NCBI GenBank assembly: GCA_944325545.1
Contig: CALVAM010000017.1
Span: forward strand, 1-46,911
Origin: Candidatus Gastranaerophilales bacterium
GTDB taxonomy: Bacteria > Cyanobacteriota > Vampirovibrionia > Gastranaerophilales > Gastranaerophilaceae
Length of the DNA stretch: 46,911 nucleotides
Direction of reading: 5' to 3'
Made by a program: the position numbers and the translations under genes
In this document: one piece after another, positions 17,329 through 24,083 of the stretch
How the letters are laid out: the number at the start of each line of letters is the position of its first letter
How positions within the stretch are numbered: position 1 is the first letter of the stretch
The notes under the pieces: generated by a model
Database searches by the model: none
Told to the model about the DNA's origin: nothing
The model's input: the letters and a program-made list of their open reading frames with translations, nothing else

Positions 17329-17534
17329 TTGATTTTAGGTTGTCCGTTTATTGACATCAGAGCTTTTACTACTTTTGGCATTTGACAGTCAAAAGAATAG
17401 TTTGCTTTTTTTATTGAACACTCTGAACAATTACCTTTGAGTTTGTAACATTCAATTGCTTGTTCTGTCCAGTTTTTTGTAATAGAACTCGATATTGCAG
17501 CCAAATTAGGTTCGCATAAAATTTGATTTAACAT
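17325..17534 (-). CDS. Small Cys-motif protein similar to a cyanobacterial family
   Basis: 69 aa. The C-terminal half carries C-x6-C-x2-C-x10-C (IECYKLKGNCSECSIKK ... DCQM), then KVVKALMSINGQP. This layout resembles a small conserved cyanobacterial protein with a Cys cluster ending in a CQMK-like motif, which I recall but cannot name precisely. It probably binds zinc or an Fe-S cluster. The N-terminus (NWTEQAIECY) looks like the start of a helix-turn-helix or an amphipathic helix. The gene is monocistronic. Confidence 0.75.
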   Translation of the reverse strand: MLNQILCEPNLAAISSSITKNWTEQAIECYKLKGNCSECSIKKANYSFDCQMPKVVKALMSINGQPKIN

Positions 17535-17601
17535 TTAAACACTATCCCCCTTTTACAAAGATAGTACTAAATATTAAAGATGGCATCATATAAAAATATG
17601 A

Positions 17602-18588
17602 TTATTTTTTTAATGGATTTTTATTAAATAATTTGTCTAAATATATTTTACCGGCATTTACTCTTTCTTCATTTGTTGGATATTTTATAGATAAATTTTC
17701 AAGGTTTTCAATGATTTCAAATACATTTGTCTTTATATTACATTTTTTTAAAGCTTTTTGCCAAATTTCTATATCTTCTTTAGAATTTGCGGGAAGCATA
17801 TTGGCGTTTGCAGAAGCAATTAAAACTTTTTTGAATATTTTTCTTACAAATTTTGTACTTTTTCCGGCAAATGGAGCTTCGTGGTTTCGGCTTGCTCTAT
17901 TTATAAATACATTTAATAATTTTGCGGTTGTATTCATGTATGATTTATCTTGAAGTGTATCAATCTCATCAACCAAGTATAGTTTTCCTGAACGTGTAAC
18001 TACATTATTTGGATTTAAATAATCAAATAGACAATATTGGTGTGGGCCTAATTTTATTTCGTTTAGTTTTTCAATATCTTTAATTAAGCTATTATAGCTG
18101 TCTTGTGGTAATTTTGCGAAGGTTGGGAGGTATTTGTTTATATAGTATTGGTTGATTTGATTTTTACTCAAAAATCTCGTTAAATGTTCGGGAATCCCTG
18201 CTGGAATGTGTTTGCCAATGTTGGGCAATATTTGTAATTTCCCGATTTCTAAAACTGATTCGCCAAAATAATTTCGTAATTTAGAAAAAATTCCTCTTCC
18301 CAATTTTAACAAATCATTTTTATTAAAATCATTTGGTTTATATCCTAAAGGAACTCTGGCTGCATATTTGTGTGTAATTTTGTAAACTGCATTATGGCTG
18401 CCTTCTTCAATAAACTTTGGCGGGATAAGTATTGTATCTAAAGCATTAGATATCTCTTTTACAAAAACATCTTGTTCTGTTTTTGATAAATTCTTTTTTA
18501 ATAATGCTTTATCTATGCTACACTGAAGCCTTCTTGAACTACCTTGAAAATTTTGATTATAGTTATATGCGGGGAAATTTATATTCAT
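17602..18588 (-). CDS. Protein-kinase-like (PKL/APH-fold) protein with NFQG motif
   Basis: 328 aa. After an N-terminal NQNFQG (11-16), residues about 60-210 follow the kinase/aminoglycoside-phosphotransferase fold: a glycine-rich loop EEGSHNAVYKI (61-71), a beta3-like AARVPLG (Arg as in APH enzymes), a catalytic loop LFDYLNPNNVV with D189 and N194, and a DFG-equivalent LVDEID (D207). The first His of HxD is replaced by Phe. It could phosphorylate a small molecule or a protein; similarity to effector kinases such as NleH/OspG is only in layout. No neighbour suggests the substrate. Confidence 0.65.
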   Translation of the reverse strand: MNINFPAYNYNQNFQGSSRRLQCSIDKALLKKNLSKTEQDVFVKEISNALDTILIPPKFIEEGSHNAVYKITHKYAARVPLGYKPNDFNKNDLLKLGRGIFSKLRNYFGESVLEIGKLQILPNIGKHIPAGIPEHLTRFLSKNQINQYYINKYLPTFAKLPQDSYNSLIKDIEKLNEIKLGPHQYCLFDYLNPNNVVTRSGKLYLVDEIDTLQDKSYMNTTAKLLNVFINRASRNHEAPFAGKSTKFVRKIFKKVLIASANANMLPANSKEDIEIWQKALKKCNIKTNVFEIIENLENLSIKYPTNEERVNAGKIYLDKLFNKNPLKK

Positions 18589-18620
18589 ATGATGTTAAAA
18601 TCTGCTAAAAAAATTTTTTG

Positions 18621-19502
18621 CTATTGGATTATTACATTAATTAAAAGTCCTGAGAGAATACTTACAGTAATAAGAATAAATATGATTTTAAAGGTATCAA
18701 TAAGGTTGTTATTTTTAAGTAAAACTAACAAACCTAAACCGGCATTTGAAAGTAATCCGCTTATTGCAGCCCCAAAAGATATAGAACCTTTTATTAACAT
18801 CATTGTAATTCCAATAGAAATTGCACAATTAGGAATTAAACCGACTATTGATGCTAATATTGGTTGGATTAAAATATTTCCTTTTATTATATTGATTAAT
18901 TCTATATTGGTAAAAATGTAATTTAGAAAAAGTGAAATTATTAAAATAAATAGGAATACGTTTATAGTATGGTAAATCGGATGGATTAAAAGTTCTATTT
19001 TTTTACCTTTAACTATATCATGTTTACAACAACCTTCTTCAATTTCCGGAAGTGTGTTTGTTTGGATTATGTTAGATGGTAGAAAAATTTCTAAAGTGTA
19101 GCCGATAATTAAAGCTATAATTACTTTGGTTAATAAAATTGGTAAAACCAAATTAATTTTATCAGGTGTTGCAAGAAGAATTGGAATAGCTTCATCAGAT
19201 GTAGCAAGAAATATTGCAACTAAACAGCCTCGTGTAATAATCTTTTTAGAATATAAACCTGCAGCAATCACTGAAAATCCGCATTGAGGGAATATTGCAG
19301 CGAGAGTCCCTGCTAAAACACTTGCTTTTCCTGTTTTTTTTATGAAATTATTAATTTTATCGGTATAGTAAAATTCAATTATTTCAATTAACAAAAAAAC
19401 GATAAACAAGAAGGGAATAATTTTAATACTATCTATAATTGCATCTATAGCCCAGTCCGAAAAAGAAAATTTTAGTAATAAATTCTCTAAAATAGATAAC
19501 AT
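18621..19502 (-). CDS. ArsP_2-type 10-TM putative metal transporter
   Basis: Polytopic inner-membrane protein (293 aa, about 8-10 helices) of the family annotated as putative manganese or heavy-metal/arsenic exporter (ArsP_2). Two inverted-repeat-like motifs are visible: IFPQCGFSVIAAGL in the first half and LIPNCAISIGITM in the second, each P-(Q/N)-C-x-(I/F)-S. TSDEAIPILL follows the first. A cytosolic loop contains EEGCCKHDI, a possible metal-sensing patch. GAGGAG precedes the ATG. Divergent from the ferredoxin-nitroreductase gene across 108 bp; no riboswitch is evident there. The substrate is inferred from family only. Confidence 0.82.
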   Translation of the reverse strand: MLSILENLLLKFSFSDWAIDAIIDSIKIIPFLFIVFLLIEIIEFYYTDKINNFIKKTGKASVLAGTLAAIFPQCGFSVIAAGLYSKKIITRGCLVAIFLATSDEAIPILLATPDKINLVLPILLTKVIIALIIGYTLEIFLPSNIIQTNTLPEIEEGCCKHDIVKGKKIELLIHPIYHTINVFLFILIISLFLNYIFTNIELINIIKGNILIQPILASIVGLIPNCAISIGITMMLIKGSISFGAAISGLLSNAGLGLLVLLKNNNLIDTFKIIFILITVSILSGLLINVIIQ

Positions 19503-19610
19503 TATAACATTCTCCTCTTATTGATGATTGATTTTTTTCTTAAAAAAGATTAACATAAGATAATTAAACAACTAAGATTTTCTGTAGTCAATTTGAGTAG
19601 GAGCGAATTA

Positions 19611-20477
19611 ATGAGAAATATAAAAATTAATGAAGAAAAATGTATTCATTGTGGTCTTTGTATAACTGATTGTGTATCATCTTGTATAGGTTTTGATAAG
19701 AATAATGTCCCTGAGATGAAAGAAGAAAATCGTTGTATTGCTTGTGGACATTGTATGGCCATTTGTCCAACAGGAGCTTTATCTTTTAATGATAAAAATC
19801 CTGATGAATTAGAAAAAGTAAATTATGATGATATATTAGGTTTAATAAAATCAAGAAGAAGTGTAAGACAATATAAGGAAGAAGAAATTCCCACTGAAAC
19901 ATTACAAAAATTAAAAGAAATGCTTCCATATATTCCAACAGGTTGTAATTCTCATGCTTTGCATTTCTCAATTGTAGAAAAAAAATCAGTGATGGATGTT
20001 ATAAGAAAAAAAGTAACTGATTTATTATTAAAAACAATGTCTTATAAAGCGTTATCTCCATTAATGAACAAATTTTCAAGATATAAAGATTCGTTTTTAA
20101 ATGGCGAAGACGTAATTTTTAGGGAAGCACCTCATATGATAGTAGTTTCATCTCCTATTACAGCTCCTTGTGCAAATATTGATCCTATTATTGCATTAAG
20201 TTATGTAGAATTATATGCTCAACATTTAGGTTTAGGAACTTGTTGGTGTGGATTTGCAGAGATTTGTATAAAAATGTTTCCTGAACTTTGTGAAATTTTG
20301 GAAATTCCGTCAGGATATAAACCTGTATATGTAATGCTTTTAGGGGTGTCAAAAGTTAAATATCAAAGAGTTATTGCACCTGAAGCGTATAAAATTTCAG
20401 AAATCAAAGAAATTAAAGAAAAGGATTCTTGTATTTTCTGTAAGATTAAGAGGTTTGTTACTAATTTTATCAGATAA
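19611..20477 (+). CDS. Nitroreductase with N-terminal 2[4Fe-4S] ferredoxin domain
   Basis: 288 aa fusion: two CxxCxxCxxxC clusters (CIHCGLCITDC and CIACGHCMAICP) in residues 1-60, then an FMN nitroreductase domain beginning IKSRRSVRQY. The ferredoxin domain would pass electrons to FMN, as in anaerobe nitroreductases. A C-terminal CIFC pair adds two more Cys. A TTG codon 18 nt upstream is in frame, but AGGAG at 19599-19603 sits 7 nt before the ATG chosen here. It suggests an anaerobic lifestyle. Physiological substrate unknown. Confidence 0.9.
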   Translation: MRNIKINEEKCIHCGLCITDCVSSCIGFDKNNVPEMKEENRCIACGHCMAICPTGALSFNDKNPDELEKVNYDDILGLIKSRRSVRQYKEEEIPTETLQKLKEMLPYIPTGCNSHALHFSIVEKKSVMDVIRKKVTDLLLKTMSYKALSPLMNKFSRYKDSFLNGEDVIFREAPHMIVVSSPITAPCANIDPIIALSYVELYAQHLGLGTCWCGFAEICIKMFPELCEILEIPSGYKPVYVMLLGVSKVKYQRVIAPEAYKISEIKEIKEKDSCIFCKIKRFVTNFIR

Positions 20478-20481
20478 ATTT

Positions 20482-21159
20482 TTAGCACATAACTAACCAT
20501 AATAGTTTTCTGGTTTGTTTTCCCAGATATATTGCCAGAAAACTAAAAAATATGTCATAAAGTATTTGAATACCGCTTTGAGAAAAAATCCAGCTCATAA
20601 CTAAATCCATTGGTGCGTGTCTTAGGGTTGAAATGAAGAGCATGTATAATACTCCGAGTAAATGGATTATTATTACTCCAAGCATGGAGGTAAAGAATAT
20701 GCGTTTAAAATCGGGTTTTGTTTTCAAAATAGTTCCTGCAAAAAATACGGCAGGAATGAATGCTAAAATATATCCGAAACCATATTCAAAAAGATAACTT
20801 ATTCCGCCTCCGAGAGCAAAAATTGGGAAAAAGAATCCTAAAATAATGTACGAAATTATAGCTAGAATCCCAAATTTTCTCCCCATTAATGCTACTATAA
20901 AAAATATTACAGGGATTTGCGGAATATATTTGTAACTCTTTATAAAGTGATGAAATAATTCATAGTCACTGACTTCTTGAGATAAAAGATTCATAATATC
21001 TAAAGGTATATATGGATGTATAATTGTGACTTGAGTAAAAGTTGCAATAATTATAAGAAGAACGCAAAAGCCTGTTAAAACAAGAGTCCCCAATGTTATT
21101 CTTATTGGTTCTCCTTTGTACTTAAAGCTATTTAGTTGTTTTTCTACACGCTTACTCAT
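20482..21159 (-). CDS. BioY-like transporter S component
   Basis: 225 aa integral membrane protein, about six helices. The core YIPQIPVIFFIVALMGRKFG, YIILGFFFPIFALGGG and FGYILAFIPAVFFAG follows the BioY pattern (biotin-binding S component of ECF transporters), but the N-terminus is longer than usual and the substrate-binding loops diverge, so another vitamin is possible. Its ATG overlaps the stop of rimI (TAATG). Last gene of the minus-strand operon that starts at 24024. No ECF ATPase or T subunit is in the window. Confidence 0.75.
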   Translation of the reverse strand: MSKRVEKQLNSFKYKGEPIRITLGTLVLTGFCVLLIIIATFTQVTIIHPYIPLDIMNLLSQEVSDYELFHHFIKSYKYIPQIPVIFFIVALMGRKFGILAIISYIILGFFFPIFALGGGISYLFEYGFGYILAFIPAVFFAGTILKTKPDFKRIFFTSMLGVIIIHLLGVLYMLFISTLRHAPMDLVMSWIFSQSGIQILYDIFFSFLAIYLGKQTRKLLWLVMC

Positions 21160-21698
21160 TATTTTATTTCAATTAATTTTTTTAAATTTTCAATATTTTT
21201 TTGATAATGTTGTTTAAATTTATCGTAAAAAATATTTTCTGTCCACATAATTAATGCATCTTCGTTATTATCTTGATAATAATCTTTTCTTGTGCCTAAA
21301 GATTGAAAACCATATTTTTGATAAAGTTTAATAGCAGGCTCATTAGAAACCCTTACTTCTAATGTTAAGTATTTCACCCCGTCTTTGTAGCAATCTTCGA
21401 TTATTTTATGAATGATAGCTTCTCCAATATGATTTCTTAAAAAATCTTTTTTTACAGCAATTGTTGTAATATGTCCTTCATCAATAATATGCCACGTTCC
21501 GGCATAACCAACCAACTCGCCGGAAGATGTTTTTGCTGCATAATATTTCGCCAAATTATTTGACATTTCATCATAAAAAGATGACTTAGCCCAATGATGT
21601 TTGCCATATGCTTCTTCCTCTATTTTTACAACATCTTCTATATCATCTTTAGTCATTTTTGTTATATAAATTTCTGACAATTTTGTATTTATGGACAT
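21159..21698 (-). CDS. rimI: GNAT N-acetyltransferase, RimI-like
   Basis: 179 aa GNAT protein resembling ribosomal-protein S18 alanine N-acetyltransferase. It contains the acetyl-CoA loop VKKDFLRNHIGEAII (R-x-x-G-x-G/A type), LTLEVRVSNEPAIKLYQKYGF and a late Tyr (DYY). A TTG 12 nt upstream lies inside the end of the previous gene; the ATG with a GGGAAAG-type site is preferred. RimI-like proteins are hard to tell from other GNATs, so the substrate is tentative. The usual partner tsaB is not adjacent. Confidence 0.82.
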   Translation of the reverse strand: MSINTKLSEIYITKMTKDDIEDVVKIEEEAYGKHHWAKSSFYDEMSNNLAKYYAAKTSSGELVGYAGTWHIIDEGHITTIAVKKDFLRNHIGEAIIHKIIEDCYKDGVKYLTLEVRVSNEPAIKLYQKYGFQSLGTRKDYYQDNNEDALIMWTENIFYDKFKQHYQKNIENLKKLIEIK

Positions 21699-21961
21699 AT
21701 GCTTTCCCAATCTATATCATCTTCAACTTCTTCGCCCGGCTCAACTATATGTTCACCATCTTCCAGCATTAACATCAAGGATAAACGAAGTTGTTTTTTA
21801 TAATTTTCTAATGCTTTTTCTCTTGTTTTAGCACAAAAAGCAAAACTTGGAATCTCTTTGATTTCTATATAATGATAAGGATTACCGTTAAAATCCAAAT
21901 CAACTCCTTCAATCAAAGTCCAATCAAGGTTTAAATAATAATCTAAGTCCTTCTTAGTCAT
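21689..21961 (-). CDS. HicB-like protein, apparently without HicA
   Basis: 90 aa. A beta-beta-beta-alpha pattern fits the HicB/RNase-H-like antitoxin fold: DLDFNGNPYHYIEIKEIP, then AFCAKTREKALENYKKQL (the helix with E-x-A-L-x-N) and a MLEDGEHIVEP tail as in HicB proteins. No HicA toxin gene is adjacent, and no C-terminal DNA-binding domain is present. Its ATG overlaps the end of the GerMN gene by 8 nt and follows an AAAGG site. It may have been recruited for another role inside this envelope-related operon. Confidence 0.65.
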   Translation of the reverse strand: MTKKDLDYYLNLDWTLIEGVDLDFNGNPYHYIEIKEIPSFAFCAKTREKALENYKKQLRLSLMLMLEDGEHIVEPGEEVEDDIDWESICP

Positions 21962-22565
21962 CCAAAGACCTTTCATTAAGCGGTTGCTTTAACATAATAC
22001 CTTCCCCACCAATAACATCTGCTTGATGACCGTTTATATACAAATAAACAGGCTGTTTTGTATTAGCTTTTGCTGTTTTAATTAGTTGTTTAACTCTTGT
22101 ATAGGTACTTTCAGTTCCGCCCCCACCTTCAAATGTTGAAGACAAATCTATCATAACACTTCCTTCTCCCTCTCTAATTGAAAGAATTTTTGTACCTTGA
22201 GGGATTTCTGATGATAGACCTTTTGATTTTTCCCATTTTGTAGGTGCTTTTATTAATTCTTTTATTGCATACTCAAAACAAGATTTTTCAACATTTATAT
22301 CACATTCTCTGTTTACTGAACGTAAATTTCCCTTTGAATCTGCGACATAAATTTTCACTGTTTTTGTTTCAGATTTTTCATTTGATTCAATATCATTTGA
22401 ATTGTTTTCTTCTATAATTTCAGGTAATTCTTCCAAATTATTAGAAAAAGATTTTGAAATCGGACTATTAATATGAAAACCTGCTTCTGCAAAAAATGAA
22501 AAATATACATAAGTTATTGTTATTAATACTAAAATAGATAAACCTAATTTTTGAGAAAAATTCAT
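21954..22565 (-). CDS. GerMN-domain protein
   Basis: 203 aa with one N-terminal membrane anchor (about 8-25), a low-complexity Glu/Asn-rich linker (about 45-66) and a C-terminal GerMN domain (about 70-195: VKIYVADSKGNL, AIKELIKAPT, SVMIDLSSTF, QPVYLYINGHQAD). The domain occurs in GerM and in many non-sporulating bacteria including Cyanobacteria, where its role is in peptidoglycan or the envelope and not in spores. It has a GGAG site before the ATG and lies 3 nt after the DUF2993 gene. Confidence 0.87.
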   Translation of the reverse strand: MNFSQKLGLSILVLITITYVYFSFFAEAGFHINSPISKSFSNNLEELPEIIEENNSNDIESNEKSETKTVKIYVADSKGNLRSVNRECDINVEKSCFEYAIKELIKAPTKWEKSKGLSSEIPQGTKILSIREGEGSVMIDLSSTFEGGGGTESTYTRVKQLIKTAKANTKQPVYLYINGHQADVIGGEGIMLKQPLNERSLDD

Positions 22566-22568
22566 GGC

Positions 22569-23390
22569 TTACTCTCCTTCTACGAATATTTTACCATTAA
22601 TTTTCACTTTGTTGTCAATAATTTTAACATTTTCAATTTTTGCATCACAATTTTTTGTTTCTAATAATTGCATAGTGAACTCTAGTGGATTAAGTAAATT
22701 TAACATATTACCAACTTTACTTAGAGAAATGTTACCATATGCACTATCAAGTTTTATATTAACAGCTTTAATTTTTCCATTTTTTACTTCAAATTCTGAA
22801 GATGTTACAAATACTTTATTTTTTGTAGATAAAGCTATAGGGAAATTATATTCTATTATAAAATACAATCTGTTATTAACTATTTTAGTACTTACGCCTT
22901 TTACTTGGAATAAAGGATAAGCAATATCATTAATTGTGTTTAAAACAGATTGATAGTTACTATGTTTCAAGGCTTTATTTATACTATCTTGGGATAATAA
23001 AATATCATAATCAAATTTCATATCAGATTTAAAAACTACAGGGTCTTTTGTATAATCAACATAATTATAATCACTTATTGATTTTAAATGAACATAAGGG
23101 ATAATAATATCTTCGACTTCAACATCTTTACCTGTGATTTCTAAGTTTTTGAAAATCCCTTTTTTCATACTGCCTAAAGTATATCCGTCAAACTTAACTT
23201 TAAATTTGGCACCTGTTTCTTTTTTTAATTCAGATTTAATTCCGTGTTCTACAAAACTTTCTGCAAGCGGATTTAAGATAGAAAAATGTTTTGTATTTTT
23301 TAAATAATCTTCAGAAAATTTATCTTCTTTCGCTAGTACAGTTACATTAAATATCCCTAAAATTAATAATGTTAATAAAATCTTTTTCAT
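22569..23390 (-). CDS. DUF2993 (LmeA-like) periplasmic lipid-binding protein
   Basis: 273 aa; a signal peptide (MKKILLTLLILGIFNVTVLAK) precedes a beta-rich domain with the recurring 'G-k-f-k-n-l-e-i' pattern of DUF2993/LmeA proteins (SMKKGIFKNLEITGKDV, VHLKSISDYNYVDY, then NKALKHSNYQ). LmeA of mycobacteria binds phospholipid and acts in lipoglycan elongation; cyanobacteria also carry this family. It probably acts in the periplasm on lipids or glycolipids. Second gene of the operon starting at 24024. Confidence 0.8.
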   Translation of the reverse strand: MKKILLTLLILGIFNVTVLAKEDKFSEDYLKNTKHFSILNPLAESFVEHGIKSELKKETGAKFKVKFDGYTLGSMKKGIFKNLEITGKDVEVEDIIIPYVHLKSISDYNYVDYTKDPVVFKSDMKFDYDILLSQDSINKALKHSNYQSVLNTINDIAYPLFQVKGVSTKIVNNRLYFIIEYNFPIALSTKNKVFVTSSEFEVKNGKIKAVNIKLDSAYGNISLSKVGNMLNLLNPLEFTMQLLETKNCDAKIENVKIIDNKVKINGKIFVEGE

Positions 23391-23412
23391 AATTTTAACC
23401 TCAAAAATTAAA

Positions 23413-24024
23413 TCAATTTGCTTCTTTCACACCTTTATAGAATTCATTTGTGATAAGCTGTGAATACTTATCTTTTTCGCTAATGGAAAGAGCTAATTTT
23501 TCTTTTCCGTCAGAAGTTGTAACGCTTGATATAACTCCTGCAATTTCACCAAACGGCATTTTAGTAATTTTTGCTTCAAATTTAGCATATGGAACTTGTT
23601 TATTGTAAACATTCATTGTTCCTCGATTGGTCACTTTTACATCTTGTATGGTAATTGCTTGATACTTAAATTTTTCAGCTAAATCTTCTAATTTAGTATC
23701 AATTTTATCACTTTTAATATCTGCTTGAGTAAGTAAAGGTTTTTTACCGGAATCAATTATAACCATCTTTTGTCCGGAAGCTTTATGTTCTGCAATAATA
23801 GCTTTGTATCCGAATAAATTTACAGCATTATCAATAGCAAATTCTTCATTTAAGTTTGAAAAATTACCAATTTTTTTTGCACTTTCCATCGCGTGTTCTT
23901 GAATAAAATTTCCAATATTGATTTTTAAAGCTTCTACATATTTTTGTCCGCCGATTGCGTTAAAACCAATAATTGCAAGGACGATAAGACAAGCATTAAA
24001 AATTATTTTTATTAATCTAAACAT
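23413..24024 (-). CDS. Membrane-anchored protein of unknown function
   Basis: 203 aa from the ATG that follows an AGAGGTG ribosome site; a GTG three codons upstream overlaps that site and is disfavoured. One N-terminal membrane helix (about 4-22) precedes an extracytoplasmic domain with KPLLTQADIKSDKIDTKL and a C-terminal beta-rich part. It has the same size and topology as the beta-rich lipid-binding proteins next to it but no clear family signature. First gene of the six-gene operon, divergent from mutS. Confidence 0.75.
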   Translation of the reverse strand: MFRLIKIIFNACLIVLAIIGFNAIGGQKYVEALKINIGNFIQEHAMESAKKIGNFSNLNEEFAIDNAVNLFGYKAIIAEHKASGQKMVIIDSGKKPLLTQADIKSDKIDTKLEDLAEKFKYQAITIQDVKVTNRGTMNVYNKQVPYAKFEAKITKMPFGEIAGVISSVTTSDGKEKLALSISEKDKYSQLITNEFYKGVKEAN

Positions 24025-24027
24025 TAC

Positions 24028-24056
24028 TTGCACCTCTAATAAATATTATGTACAAT
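24028..24056 (+). promoter_or_regulatory. mutS promoter (predicted leaderless)
   Basis: TTGCAC (24028-24033), a 17-bp spacer and TACAAT (24051-24056). The start point is predicted at about 24063, one base before the mutS ATG, and no Shine-Dalgarno is present. The box overlaps the divergent promoter on the other strand. Confidence 0.6.
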
Positions 24057-24083
24057 TATAACTATGACAAAACCTGAAATCAA
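24055..24083 (-). promoter_or_regulatory. Promoter of the 24024 operon, overlapping that of mutS
   Basis: On the minus strand: TTGATT (24078-24083, inside the first codons of mutS), a 17-bp spacer and TATAAT (24055-24060). The start is near 24048, leaving a leader of about 24 nt with an AGAGG site. The two divergent promoters share bases at 24055-24056, so their polymerases probably exclude each other. Confidence 0.6.

Noticed and set aside
19503-19610. Metal-sensing riboswitch between the ArsP_2 transporter and the ferredoxin-nitroreductase
   Set aside because: 108 bp with no conserved yybP-ykoY-type or other riboswitch core and only ordinary promoter-like AT-rich sequence.
21954-22565. Reading the GerMN protein as a sign of sporulation
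   Set aside because: The domain is common in non-spore-forming bacteria including Cyanobacteria, and no sporulation gene is present.
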